This document shows, piece after piece, positions 1 to 9,787 of a stretch of DNA of 64,000 bases. This stretch comes from JBBSDP01 sp963754335 (lineage in GTDB: Bacteria; Planctomycetota; Phycisphaerae; Tepidisphaerales; Tepidisphaeraceae). How positions within the stretch are numbered: position 1 is the first letter of the stretch; each line of letters opens with the position of its first letter. The stretch lies in the NCBI GenBank assembly GCA_963754335.1, contig CAVWFQ010000009.1, forward strand, positions 310,001-374,000. The letters are read 5' to 3'. The position numbers and the translations under genes are program-made. The notes below the pieces were generated by a model. It saw only the letters and a program-made list of their open reading frames with translations, had not been told where the DNA came from and made no database searches.

Positions 1-17
1 TGCCGATATATCGCCAG

Positions 18-443
18 ATGGCAGCCGCGACATGGTTTTTGGAGTCTTTTCTCGTGGGCGTCCCCTGGGATTTTTCAGCGGAGATCGATCCGGAGACTCT
101 GCTCGTCGGGGTCACCCCTGATCCCATCGAAGCCACTCAAACACTCCTGGAAATACTGGCAAAGCCCGATACGAATCGTGACGCCTTTGCGTCAATAGTG
201 CATGATCTGATCGAACTGAATTTCGAAAGGGGAGAATGGCGACAATGCACGCGACTGACAAGAACGCAGGCAAACGTCCTGCGTTCGTTGGTCGAAACTG
301 ACGCGGCATGGCAAGATGCCAAGCGACTGTGGTTCTTGATTCCGGACCGCGGTCGTCGAATTTCGCAAATAGAAGATGCTGATATTCAAGATTCACGTGC
401 GGCCATGCGATCAGTTCTTGCTGCGGCAAATATTTCACCCTGA
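18..443 (+). CDS. Hypothetical protein, possibly 5'-truncated by the window edge
   Basis: I do not recognise this protein. The frame is open to the left edge of the window, so the ATG used here may be internal and the true start may lie outside. The product (141 residues from this ATG) has no signal peptide and no membrane segment. It looks soluble and largely helical, with a charged middle (NFERGEWRQC) and an Arg-rich region near DRGRRISQIEDADI. No clear partner is adjacent: the next plausible gene is on the opposite strand and converges on it. Confidence 0.45.
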   Translation: MAAATWFLESFLVGVPWDFSAEIDPETLLVGVTPDPIEATQTLLEILAKPDTNRDAFASIVHDLIELNFERGEWRQCTRLTRTQANVLRSLVETDAAWQDAKRLWFLIPDRGRRISQIEDADIQDSRAAMRSVLAAANISP

Positions 444-592
444 ATCAGAGGCTGGCGATGGCAAGAATGCTCGTGGGAATTTCAAATCCTGATATCTGGA
501 CGCCCGCGAAATGTGCACCGAATTGGTGTGGGCTTTCTGACCTTCGTAGAAATCCAGGCGGCCGAGTTTCATTTGATGCCTTTCGAGTGTTG

Positions 593-997
593 TCAGGCAA
601 ACGCGAACACCAGCCGCACGCGGTCTGCGCCAAAATGACGAGCGGCCACTTCGACAATCTCAAAAACCATTCTTAAGGTCTTACAGACCGAATCGGGACC
701 CTTCGGGAGAAGGTCGCTCGCAGTTGCCAACTCCGCTCCTGTAAGCCAGGTGACCTCGTCAGGCGTTACGAAGGCATCGAACAGTTTGACTGTAGCGCTC
801 GCTACGTTTTTGGGATAGCCGCGAAATCGCGAATGGTCGATCGCCTCATGTATAGCCCGAAAGGTCTCTGCTGCTGTGCGCGTGGCGAGGTTGAAATCAC
901 TCCGAAAGCTCCACATCGAGACACCGTTGGTAAAGGGCTCAAGATCCCGGGGGGTGTTGTCGTCGATCTCGAGAACAGCAATCGGGGTTGGAGGCAT
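593..997 (-). CDS. Hypothetical protein, 134 aa
   Basis: Function unknown. It reads from an ATG at 997 to a stop at 593. The composition looks natural (mixed alpha/beta, ending in a hydrophobic RVRLVFAFA), more so than the overlapping 72-codon plus-strand frame at 458-676, which is why I chose this strand. The N-terminus MPPTPIAVLEIDDNTPRD does not look like a signal peptide, so a cytoplasmic protein is likely. The upstream GTGTGG is a weak ribosome-binding site. It converges with the hypothetical gene at 18-443 and is separated from it by about 150 bp. Confidence 0.45.
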   Translation of the reverse strand: MPPTPIAVLEIDDNTPRDLEPFTNGVSMWSFRSDFNLATRTAAETFRAIHEAIDHSRFRGYPKNVASATVKLFDAFVTPDEVTWLTGAELATASDLLPKGPDSVCKTLRMVFEIVEVAARHFGADRVRLVFAFA

Positions 998-1300
998 CGG
1001 ACCACACTTTAGTTTTTCCTGATCTCAGATTACCGCGAAAGCGGGGCGACTGAATTTTCACGGCGGAACTCAGCGACCATGGATTACGCGTCAACCGTGT
1101 CGACTACATCCCGTTCGCTTTGGCCTTCACGTCGAGTCATGTATTATAACCCGTCCTGGTTCAGTTGATTCCTGGGAGGAAGGGGATCGGCGTGTTCCGA
1201 ACCATTGTTCACCTGTACCCCGTTTACCGCCGGCGCGAGATGCGCGAGGCCGTGTCAACGCTGATTGATCGGTGGCCTCAGTCAAGGCGAAGGAGAGTCT
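998..1300. other. Intergenic region with no recognisable gene
   Basis: About 300 bp between a minus-strand hypothetical gene and the Ig-repeat surface protein. Short frames on both strands here look like shadows. The only signal I can support is the ribosome-binding site AAGGAGAG at 1290-1297, just before the GTG start at 1301. Promoters for the two divergent genes presumably lie here, but I could not pick a convincing -35/-10 pair. Confidence 0.4.
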
Positions 1301-4300
1301 GTGAAAAAGCGAAACAACCGGACTGCAATTCACAGCGCTACGCTCGTTGAGACGCTGGAGCTGCGACTCCTGATGGCCGCCGGGGACATCATCGTCAACA
1401 GCCAGAATTATTCGAACCTGCAGCTTTACACACAAAGCGGCACCTTGCTGCAGACCGGCGGCACCTATCCGACGCAATCGGGTCCCAACTCGAACGATGG
1501 CGGTTCTATCGGGGCGATCGTCGTTGACCAGAACCAGAACCTCCAGGCCTTTACCGGCGTTTTTACACCCTTTCTGCAGCGAGAAACCGGAGGTCTGTCG
1601 GGCGGCTGGACCACCGAGCAGACCACGATCAACGTGCCCGGCTGGAGCATCGTCAACCGAACCTTCTATGGCGGCCTGGCCACCGTCGGCAACTACGTCT
1701 TCGCCACCGATATGTCCACCGGCAGCGGCGGGGGAGCCAATGGGCTCATTCGTTTCGACGCCAGCAACAACTATGCGGGCACTCGATTTGACAGCGGCAC
1801 CGATTATTGCCAGGTGACGCTTGGAATGGACGGGAATATCTATGCCATGGTCTCGCCGGGCGGGGAGCCGGAAAATGGAACCGTCAACGTCTTCAACCCC
1901 AATACGATGGCACTCCTCCGCAGCATTCCGCTGACGGATTACGATGACGCCGCCGTCGTTGCCGACGCGCAGGGCAACATCTATACCGGGAATTTTGACG
2001 GCAATACGACAAAGATCAGCCCGACCGGCGTCGTGCTGGCTCAGGTGCCCATCGCCTCAACGGATCTGCAAATCAGCACCGATGGCAAAATCCTGTCATG
2101 CGCCGGAGGCCAAATCCGCGTTCTTGATGAAAACCTGAACATTCTCAGTGGCTTTTCGGTCAGCTCTCCCTTCGGCGCTGTATTCGCCTGCTGGAACACC
2201 TACCAGGCGCCGGCGCGCTCACCCCGACGAATACCGTCGTTACTTCAACCAACCCGTTATCGACCTTCGGTCAGTCGGTGACCTTCACCGCGACGGTGGC
2301 GCCCTTCGCCGGCAGCGGCGAGACCGGCACCGTTCAATTTATGGACGGCGCGACATCTTTGGGTAGCCCCGTGGCCGTCGATGGCGCTACCGGCATCGCC
2401 TCGCTTGCCACTTCTGCGCTGGCAACAGGAAGTCATTCAGTCACGGCGGTCTACAGCGGTGACTCCAACTTTTCGGGCAGCACCAGCTCCTTTTTTACCG
2501 AGAACATCGCCAAGGGCACGCCCGCCGTCACTGTCAGCGACGCGGGTGGGAGCTATACGGGTTCGCCTTACCCAGCGACGGCGCTGGTCGATGGCGCTGC
2601 CACGCTTGAGGGCGTCGCGCCTACGGTGGCCTACTACAGCGGGGCCACGGCCACGGGCACGCCGCTCGCTTCAGCGCCAGCGCCTCGGGCACTTATACAG
2701 CTGTCGCGAGCTTCCCGGGAAGCACCGACTATGTCTCGGCAACGAGCAGCCCGGTGACGTTCAGCATTTCTATTGTTCCGACGCCCCCTTCCATCACCGC
2801 ACTGCCAATGTCGGAGAGCGTCGTTGCCGGCCAGTCCGTTTCTCTTTCCGCCAGCGCGGCCGGTTCACCGACTCCGACGGTCCAGTGGCAATTCAGCACG
2901 GATGGCGGGGCAAGTTATTCTCCGATCGCCGGCGCGACCTCGCTGACTTATTCGTTCGCGGCACTGTTGAGTCAGAACGGTGAGCTGTTTGAGGCCGTCT
3001 TCAGCAACTCCCAGGGGAGCGCGACCACCACTCCCGCGACGTTGGTTGTATCCGCTCCGCCTGCGGCCCCCATCGTCATCACCAATCCCACCAGCCAGAC
3101 CGTGCCGGCGGGCCAGCCCGGCTCATTTACCGCATCGGCCAGCGGCGAACCCGCGCCGACCGTACAGTGGCAGATCAGCACAGACGGGGGCGGATCGTTC
3201 AACGACATCAGCGGCGCGACCTCGACCACTTATGGCTTTACCGCCAGCGCGGGAGAAGACGGCGACCTGTTCCGTGCGGCCTTCTCCAACTCGCAAGGGA
3301 GCGTCATGTCGGGCGCGGCGACTTTGAGCGTGGCTCCGCCGCTGACGTCTCCTGTGGTTTCCGCTCAGCCTGCAGACCAGGCGGCGCTGGCCGGGAATAC
3401 GGTCACCCTCACCGCCGCCGCCACGGCAAACCCGACGCCAAACGTGCAGTGGCAATCCACCACGGATGGCACCACTTTCACCGATATTCCCGGCGCGACC
3501 TCGGCGGCATTCAGCTTTACCGCAACCGTCCCGAGCGCCACTTTCTATCGCGCAGTATTTACCAATTCGCAGGGCACGGCCACGACGGCAGCGGCGACAC
3601 TTTCCGTGACGCCCACGCAGTTTGTCGTGAGCACGCCGCCCGTTGACGGCGTGCCCGCCGACCAGAGCTTTACATTTGCCGCGAGTGTTACAGACCCATC
3701 GGGCAACATCGACACTGGATTCAGCGGCAGTGCCACAGTCGCGCTCTCGCCCGGTGTCTCTGCTGGCGCGACCCTCGGCGGCACGCTGACCGTGCCCGTC
3801 ACGAACGGCGTCGCAACCTTTTCCGGTCTGACCCTCAGCGCTCCCGGATCCTATTCCCTGCTTGTCACCAGCGCCGCGACTGCGGCGCTGACGACGCCGG
3901 CGTTTAACGTAACCACTCCGCTGTCGGGCGCGGTTCCGACAATCACGCACACAGTCTTGCCCGCCAGCGCGATCATCGGCGGGAAATTCAACAGCCCGAT
4001 GGCGGTGGTCGTCCGCAACACCGGGGCAAAGCAAACCGGCCTCTTCACGATCCATCTCTTTGCCGATACCGGCGAAACGCTCGACGGAAACCAGCAACTC
4101 CTCGCGACCTTCTCAAAGAAGCTCTCGCTCAAAAGCGGCATGAGCGGATCATTTGCCACGACGATCAAAAGCCTGCCTCAATCGCTGCCACCCGGCAATT
4201 ATCACATTCTCGCCGAAGTGGTCGATCCGACCGGAGCGATCAACGTAACGGCCACTTCGAGTTCCTTCACCGCGGCCGCTCCATTCGTGCAACTCGCCGC

Positions 4301-4628
4301 CACGCCCGGCAATGTGACTCCCGCCAGCATCGCCGCCAATGGCTCCGGCTCAATCATCGTGACCGTGAAAAATACCGGAAATATCCAAGCCACCGGAAAA
4401 ATGACGATCACGCTCGCTCCGTCGTCCGACGGAATCAGTTCGTTGCCCATGGTCCTGTCGTCTCTCAGCCCAACGACAAAAATTGCCCCGAACCAGTCCA
4501 AGTCGTTCAGGCTGAAATTCAAATTGAGCGGAAATCTGGCAACGGGAATGTATTTCCCCTATGTGACTGTCGCGCTTGGCGGAAATGTCGAAACAGCCGT
4601 CGGGTCGGTGCAGTTCACAGTGGGATAA
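1301..4628 (+). CDS. Large cell-surface protein: propeller-like N-terminus, Ig-like repeats, CARDB-like end (two frameshifts)
   Basis: Probable exported surface protein. GTG at 1301 is preferred because AAGGAGAG lies just upstream and translation gives MKKRNN followed by the planctomycete LE.R.LL motif (LELRLLMAAGD). After this come a propeller-like segment (NIYTGNFDGN type repeats), one bacterial Ig domain (SVTFTATVAP to VYSGDSNFSGS), three similar Ig repeats each carrying VQWQ.STDGG and a FSNSQG-like strand, and CARDB-like C-terminal domains (VTVKNTGN). The frame changes near 2205 and near 2668. Adding one G to each short G run restores continuous protein (GALTPTNTVV and FSASASGTYTA), so I treat 1301-4628 as one gene of about 1100 codons. 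Adhesion or cell-envelope display is inferred from domain content only. Confidence 0.7.
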
Positions 4629-4806
4629 GTTGACTACTGCGAGTTAAGGCGAAGGATCTATTGAAATGATGTTTGGTTCACGATCATCGTGGGCTTCGCG
4701 ATGATCGCCGGGATGTTCTTGCTTTGGGGCGTTTTCGCTTTGGTCGAAATGATTCTTTCTCGCCGCGCTCGTCGCAGACCTCCGCCAGGACCATCTCAAT
4801 GAACTT

Positions 4807-5065
4807 CTATCTACGAAGTTCCTCAACCGCAGCAAGGATTCGGGGATCGTCTGGGCCGGAAGCTTCCACGATTTTAGAAGCTAATCCGCGTTCGGTAAGG
4901 GCCATCAATCGGATCGGGACCACCCAGCATATGCTTGATCACCGTTCCCCAGTGTTTGGACTCTTGCGTCGGATAGAGATTTTTCAGCCGGGAGGTGATC
5001 GCGTCCCAACCGGGAGCGGCGTCTTCCTTTGCCCCGTAGCGACGTTTATATTCTTCGATCGTCAT
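4807..5065 (-). pseudogene. Fragment resembling the N-terminus of a SUFU (suppressor of fused) domain protein
   Basis: The reading frame from ATG 5065 begins MTIEEYKRRYGAKED and then has APGWDAI, YPTQESKHWGT and LGGPDPIDG, the characteristic start of bacterial SUFU-domain proteins. Those are usually 180 residues or longer and are often immunity proteins or toxin-associated proteins (family knowledge). Here similarity stops after GGPDPIDG. In frame, the protein ends at 4874. In a shifted frame it continues as ALTERGLASKIVEASG to a stop at 4807, which looks protein-like but not like SUFU. It is therefore a decayed or rearranged gene. No toxin gene is visible nearby. Confidence 0.5.
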
Positions 5066-5111
5066 GAGATCATTCGCAAAGAGTAAAACAAATCAATTAA
5101 CACTCAAGGCC

Positions 5112-5645
5112 CTAGTCGACAGTCAATCCGACGAATACCCAATTTTCAGGTGTGCCGGTCTCGCTGTAGGCGGCGAAGGCAACCGATTCTCCGCGCCCAA
5201 GCATACGCATCACCGCATACAACGACTTCCGCACGCGCGCCAGCGTAGGGAGCTGAGTTCCGACCGACTGTTCTACCTCTTGCGGTGTCAATGGACGTAT
5301 GAGTTGAACACCGCCAGCCTGATCGATACCCGTGACGTCCAGGATATTCCCATAGCCGTCCGGGAGCACCCGACGCAGTGACTTGATCTGCTCTTCGGTA
5401 GTCTGCCGCGGCTTCGACGCGACCTCGGCGATCGTCTTAAGCTGTGCCGACCAAATTGCTGCCAGTCGGAAGCGGTCGCCGCTCTGCTGCTCTGCCTTCA
5501 GGGCTTGTTCAGCATCGACTCGCTGCTTCTCCAGTTCAAGGCAAAAGTCGTATTTGCGGCGGAACTCCTCCACCTGCAACGCACGCAGTGCGGCACCGGC
5601 ATCGGGCTGCCAGGGGACTTCGTGTTGCCATGGCATCGCTCGCAT
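5112..5645 (-). CDS. Hypothetical protein with MPWQHEVPWQ start, 177 aa
   Basis: Uncharacterised. The ATG at 5645 has AAGGCAGG a few bases upstream on the same strand; a second in-frame ATG at 5636 gives MPWQHEVPWQPDAG. The middle (VEEFRRKYDFCLELEKQRVDAEQALKAEQQ split by a Ser-Gly pair) predicts a long helix or coiled coil. The C-terminal half is alpha/beta and ends ETGTPENWVFVGLTVD. No signal peptide or membrane segment is visible. It lies just upstream of the SUFU-like fragment on the same strand (46 bp apart), so the two may once have been co-transcribed. Confidence 0.6.
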   Translation of the reverse strand: MRAMPWQHEVPWQPDAGAALRALQVEEFRRKYDFCLELEKQRVDAEQALKAEQQSGDRFRLAAIWSAQLKTIAEVASKPRQTTEEQIKSLRRVLPDGYGNILDVTGIDQAGGVQLIRPLTPQEVEQSVGTQLPTLARVRKSLYAVMRMLGRGESVAFAAYSETGTPENWVFVGLTVD

Positions 5646-5788
5646 TCATGCCTGCCTTGAAGTGCTGATCCCAATGCAATGATTTTTAGGATGAAATTTG
5701 ATATCCCGCCACTACTCGCCCAATTGTATCATGTTCGTGGGAACAACGATGAAGCGGCGAAATTTAGGAAATATTCACAGGAGAATGA

Positions 5789-7582
5789 ATGAAGAAGACT
5801 CTTGAGCGGATGAAAATCATTCTTGCGTTGGCGACCCTGGCGGCCGGAAGCGCAGCTTATGCCGAAACCAAGGCGGACCCCGCCTCGGCAACGGTAAACC
5901 CCAGCGCATTGGTCGTTAAAGACAAAGATTCGATCGTGTTTCTGGGCGATTCAATTACCTTCTGGGGGAACGTACAAGCAGGCGGGTTCGGACAGTTGGT
6001 GGTCAGCGGATTGCGGGCTAATGGGATAACCGTCACCTCCTTCAATGCGGGCATCCGCGGAGACAATTCCAGCGGAATGCGGGGTCGCTCTCCAGATCTG
6101 CTGAGTCGCAAGCCGACCTTCATGACGTTGAGTTGCGGCATCAACGACGTGCTTACCGGCATTCCGCTCGCTGACTTCAAGTCGAACATCACGGCTATCG
6201 TCGATCGAGCCCAGGCGGCAGGTGTAAACGTTCTGCTCCTTACGGCCACGATGATCGGCGAGGCAGCGAACAACGAGAAAAACCAACAACTGGCGCCTTT
6301 TAATGATTTTTTGCGCCAGTTGGCGAAAGAAAAGCATTGCCTGCTGGCTGACGTCAGTCCCGATCTGCTGGCCGCGATTAAACCGGCGCACAACGGCAAA
6401 CTGCAGCCGCCGGGACAACTCACCTGGGATGGGGTGCATCTGAACCCGTTTGGAAACCACCTGATGGCCATCAGAGTGCTCAAGGCCTTGGGCATGAACG
6501 ACAGCCAGCTGAAAACTGCCGAGGACTACTGGCTCAACATACCGGAGTACTCTGCTTGCACGGTGCTCTGCACCGGCCTCGGAGTAACGATGCGCCAATA
6601 CCAGGTTATGTATGAGCTGGCAGCCAGGGAACATTGTACGGTCGATGACTGGATCAGAATGCAGGTGGTCAGGTTCTTGCCCCCGGTTTCGGCAGTGAGC
6701 GTGGGCGTGAAAGCTGTGGAACGTCCCGAAATGAAGTTGAACGCTGTCGCAACCGTCGAGAAGTCGGATGTAGTAGCGTTAGTGGTTAAGAACAACGATT
6801 CGATCGCGTTTTTGGGCGATGCCATCACCTTGGAGGGAAATCGGACGGCCGGCGGTTTCGTCCGCCTGGTAACCAGTGGCTTAAAGGGCAACGGCCTCAC
6901 GATCACCCCGTATCCCGCGGGTATCAGGGACGATTCTTCCATGCGGATGCGGGATCGTCTGGTTCCGGACGTGCTGAGTCACAAACCCACCTTCCTGGTT
7001 TTAAGTCCCGGCTACGACGATCTGCGCGCCGGTTTGCCGCTCGATCAATTCAAGGCAAATATCACCGCAATCGTTGATCTGGCCCAGGCGGCGGACGTAA
7101 AAGTCATGGTGCTCACGAGCCAGATGATGCCTGATGAGCGCGCGGAGAGTGACAGCAACAAGGGGCTGGCGCCTTTCAATGAATTTTTGCGCCAGTTGGC
7201 CAAAGAAAAAAAATGCCCGCTGGCCGACGTCAACGCCGCGATGCGCGACGCGATCCGACCGGGCCGGGACGGCAAACCGCAGCTTCCTGGGCAAATTTAC
7301 TATAACGACGGAGACATGATTCCATTTGGACATCAATTGGTGGCCAGCTGCGTGCTCAAGGCGTTCGGGGCCAACGCGATTCAATTGAAGGCGGCGCGGG
7401 ATTATTGGCTTGCTCTGCCGAACTCCGATGCTTGTATCGTTACCGCGGGTGGCATGGTGTTTACACTACGCCAGTACCGCGACATGCGCGAATTGGCGAG
7501 TAAGGCAGATTGGACCGTCGACGAATGGATCAGAATGCGAGTGAACGAGCTAGTGCCGCCATCGGACGCCGCTACGCAATAA
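5789..7582 (+). CDS. Secreted tandem SGNH/GDSL hydrolase; second copy catalytically degenerate
   Basis: Exported esterase-like protein of 597 residues, with AGGAG at 5779-5783 before the ATG. A signal peptide ends near SAAYAETK. Two homologous modules follow, about residues 40-297 and 330-590, each an SGNH fold plus a roughly 60-residue tail with RQY and WIRM motifs. Module 1 has the full set: nucleophile Ser55 in GDSIT, Asn119 in GIND, Asp214 and His217 in DGVHLNPFG. In module 2 the equivalents are Ala345 (GDAIT), Asp410 (GYDD) and Met510 (DGDM), so Ser, Asn and His are all gone. Module 2 should be inactive and may bind ligand or scaffold. SGNH enzymes commonly deacylate polysaccharides; the substrate here is unknown. 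Confidence 0.85.
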   Translation: MKKTLERMKIILALATLAAGSAAYAETKADPASATVNPSALVVKDKDSIVFLGDSITFWGNVQAGGFGQLVVSGLRANGITVTSFNAGIRGDNSSGMRGRSPDLLSRKPTFMTLSCGINDVLTGIPLADFKSNITAIVDRAQAAGVNVLLLTATMIGEAANNEKNQQLAPFNDFLRQLAKEKHCLLADVSPDLLAAIKPAHNGKLQPPGQLTWDGVHLNPFGNHLMAIRVLKALGMNDSQLKTAEDYWLNIPEYSACTVLCTGLGVTMRQYQVMYELAAREHCTVDDWIRMQVVRFLPPVSAVSVGVKAVERPEMKLNAVATVEKSDVVALVVKNNDSIAFLGDAITLEGNRTAGGFVRLVTSGLKGNGLTITPYPAGIRDDSSMRMRDRLVPDVLSHKPTFLVLSPGYDDLRAGLPLDQFKANITAIVDLAQAADVKVMVLTSQMMPDERAESDSNKGLAPFNEFLRQLAKEKKCPLADVNAAMRDAIRPGRDGKPQLPGQIYYNDGDMIPFGHQLVASCVLKAFGANAIQLKAARDYWLALPNSDACIVTAGGMVFTLRQYRDMRELASKADWTVDEWIRMRVNELVPPSDAATQ

Positions 7583-7741
7583 TGGGTATTTCACGTATCG
7601 GAAGAGGATCACCAATTAAACTGTTCGTTGGGTGCGTCGTCGAAATGCCGCGGTTCTTGCATTCGCTCCTCTGCGTGAATTGAACAACGGCACGCACCGA
7701 CTCAGTCGTAAGTCCACCTTCGTCACCGCCGTCGGGACACG

Positions 7742-8290
<549 letters not shown>

Positions 8291-8300
8291 GTCGTTTCAA

Positions 8301-8374
8301 TCGGGGCGACAGGATTTGAACCTGCGACCTCCTGGTCCCAAACCAGGCGCTCTGCCAAACTGAGCTACGCCCCG
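8301..8374 (-). tRNA. tRNA-Pro (anticodon UGG)
   Basis: A complete cloverleaf can be drawn on the minus strand. The acceptor stem CGGGGCG pairs perfectly with CGCCCCG. The D arm is GCTC/GAGC, and the anticodon arm is CCTGG-TTTGGGA-CCAGG with anticodon TGG. The variable loop is AGGTC, the T arm is GCAGG-TTCAAAT-CCTGT, and the discriminator base is A. CCA is not encoded. It reads codon CCA and probably other proline codons through wobble at U34. It is flanked on both sides by damaged partial copies of itself and by a recombinase remnant. Confidence 0.93.
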
Positions 8375-8440
8375 GGCGTGGCTCATTTGTCCATGGGACG
8401 CGGTTCGTTGTCAACGGTGGTGCGATCGATTATGTGGCTT

Positions 8441-8489
8441 CTGCGACCTGTCGCCGCGGCGACTGCTCTGCCAAACTGAGCTGCGCCGG
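8441..8489 (-). pseudogene. Degenerate tRNA-Pro copy with palindromic anticodon arm (right)
   Basis: This copy keeps the 5' half of a tRNA like the one at 8301-8374: a D arm with CTCAGTTTGGCAGAGC and a GC-rich acceptor 5' strand. It then carries the same 14-bp palindrome GTCGCCGCGGCGAC at 8450-8463 where the anticodon arm should be, and stops after AGGTCGCAG, losing the T arm and acceptor 3' strand. Together with the left copy, which keeps the 3' half, it looks like one of a pair of reciprocal junctions around the intact gene. Confidence 0.6.
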
Positions 8490-8815
8490 CGGCGTCCCTC
8501 GACTGTCGGACGGAGGTGCGAAATTCGGCACAGAAGTGAACGACCAATATGCGTTTTTGCCCTGAAAACACGGGGCGTTGGGTAAAACCCCCAAAACCTG
8601 CGTTTTTCGAATCTCTGCCCCTGCTTAAGCAGATGGAAGAGGCACACGATGATTGACCATTGAATACATCGGTACTTATTGATAAAGAAGCAATATTGTG
8701 TCACATAGGTCAATAAAGTGTCGGATTATGTCGGATTATGTCGGATCGGTCGTTCGCGGAGTTGGCCTTTTTTGAAAAGTATCGATGCCGCGATTGCTCG
8801 GGAAACGCTGATCCC
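8490..8815. other. Intergenic region with an AT-rich patch and 10-bp repeats
   Basis: No gene is evident between the right tRNA copy and the 3' end of the alcohol dehydrogenase gene. A locally AT-rich stretch (about 8650-8710) precedes a triple direct repeat at 8719-8748, listed separately. The short open frames on both strands do not look like proteins. Confidence 0.4.
8719..8748 (+). repeat. Three tandem 10-bp direct repeats (TGTCGGATTA type)
   Basis: TGTCGGATTA occurs twice in tandem, followed by a third unit TGTCGGATCG. The 10-bp period puts the units on the same face of the helix, so an operator or iteron-like protein binding site is possible. An AT-rich patch lies beside it. A similar triple repeat next to an AT-rich patch occurs at 48876-48905. 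Confidence 0.55.
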
Positions 8816-9780
8816 TTACGACCCGCCGCCAACCGTCAACAGCACCTTCAACACCCCCGGCCTTCCCGCCAGTTCCATCGCCTCCACGCCTTGCTCCAGT
8901 TTCATCCGGCGATGGATCAACGTGGTTACGTCGATGCGCTTTTCGACCAGGCGCGGATCGCTTCGCGGAAGGGGCCGCAGCGGCTGCCGAGGATTTGGAT
9001 TTCGTCGATCACGACGGGGGCGAGGTTCAATGCCTTTCCGGCAGCGACGGTGCTCTTGAGGACAATGACGCCGCGGGGGCGGACCATTTGCAGGGCCATC
9101 TCCAGGCCGGCGGCGCTGCCGGTGCAGTCGACGACGATGTCCTGATCGTGGCGGGGGACGATGTCAGCAACGGCGCGGGAGCGGATCGACCATTTTTCGC
9201 AGAGCGCGAGTTTTTCGGGGTGTTTGCCGATCACGCGGACGGGGCAGCCGGCGTCGTTGAGGACCTGGGCGACGAGCAGGCCGAGGCGGCCATCGCCGAG
9301 CACGGTGACCCATTTGCTTGAATCGACCTTCACCTGCTTGAGGACCTGAAACGCCGCGGCGAGGGGTTCGACGAAAACCGCCGCGTCGTCATCGACGCCG
9401 GGCGGGATCACGTGCAGATTGACAGCGGGCAGGCGCACGAATTCCGCGAACGCGCCGTCGCGATTGAGAATGCCCAGCACGGTCCGGGCGCGGCAGTGAT
9501 TGCTCAGGCCGGAAAGGCACAGATCGCATCGACCGCAGACCACGTTGATCTCGCCGCAGACGCGCTGGCCGACCAGATCATTGTCCGGCGACGAAATCAC
9601 ATCGGCGACAAATTCATGGCCGAGGACGCCATGAAATCCCATGTACCCTTTTACGATTTCCAGATCGGTTGCGCAGATCCCCGCCTGGCGAATCCGGAGC
9701 AGCGTGTCTCCGTCGCTCTCCGCCGGTTCCGGCCGGCGCGGGTTGAAGCTGAGGGTTTGATCGAAGACGAGAGCGCGCAT
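8816..9780 (-). CDS. Zinc-dependent alcohol dehydrogenase family protein (one frameshift)
   Basis: A medium-chain dehydrogenase/reductase that oxidises an alcohol or polyol with NAD(P); the exact substrate cannot be read from sequence. The N-terminal GroES-like domain has the catalytic zinc ligands in GICATDLE and GHEF, and the structural zinc cysteines in CGRCDLCLSGLSNHC. The Rossmann domain has VTVLGDGRLGLLVAQV. The uninterrupted frame stops at 8926 after REAIRAW. Restoring one C (CC to CCC) near 8948 gives RALVEKRIDVTTLIHRR and a normal C-terminus ending VLLTVGG at 8816. Threonine or sorbitol dehydrogenase-like enzymes are the nearest named relatives I would test. Confidence 0.85.
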
Positions 9781-9787
9781 CAGGCAA

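Noticed and set aside
458..676. 72-codon plus-strand frame
   Set aside because: Overlaps the more natural minus-strand protein at 593-997 and has no ribosome-binding site.
3123..4097. 324-codon minus-strand frame inside the Ig-repeat gene
   Set aside because: Arg/Gly-rich shadow of repeated Ala/Thr/Ser codons on the plus strand.
4673..5086. 137-codon plus-strand frame
   Set aside because: It is antisense to the SUFU-like fragment and looks like non-coding translation.
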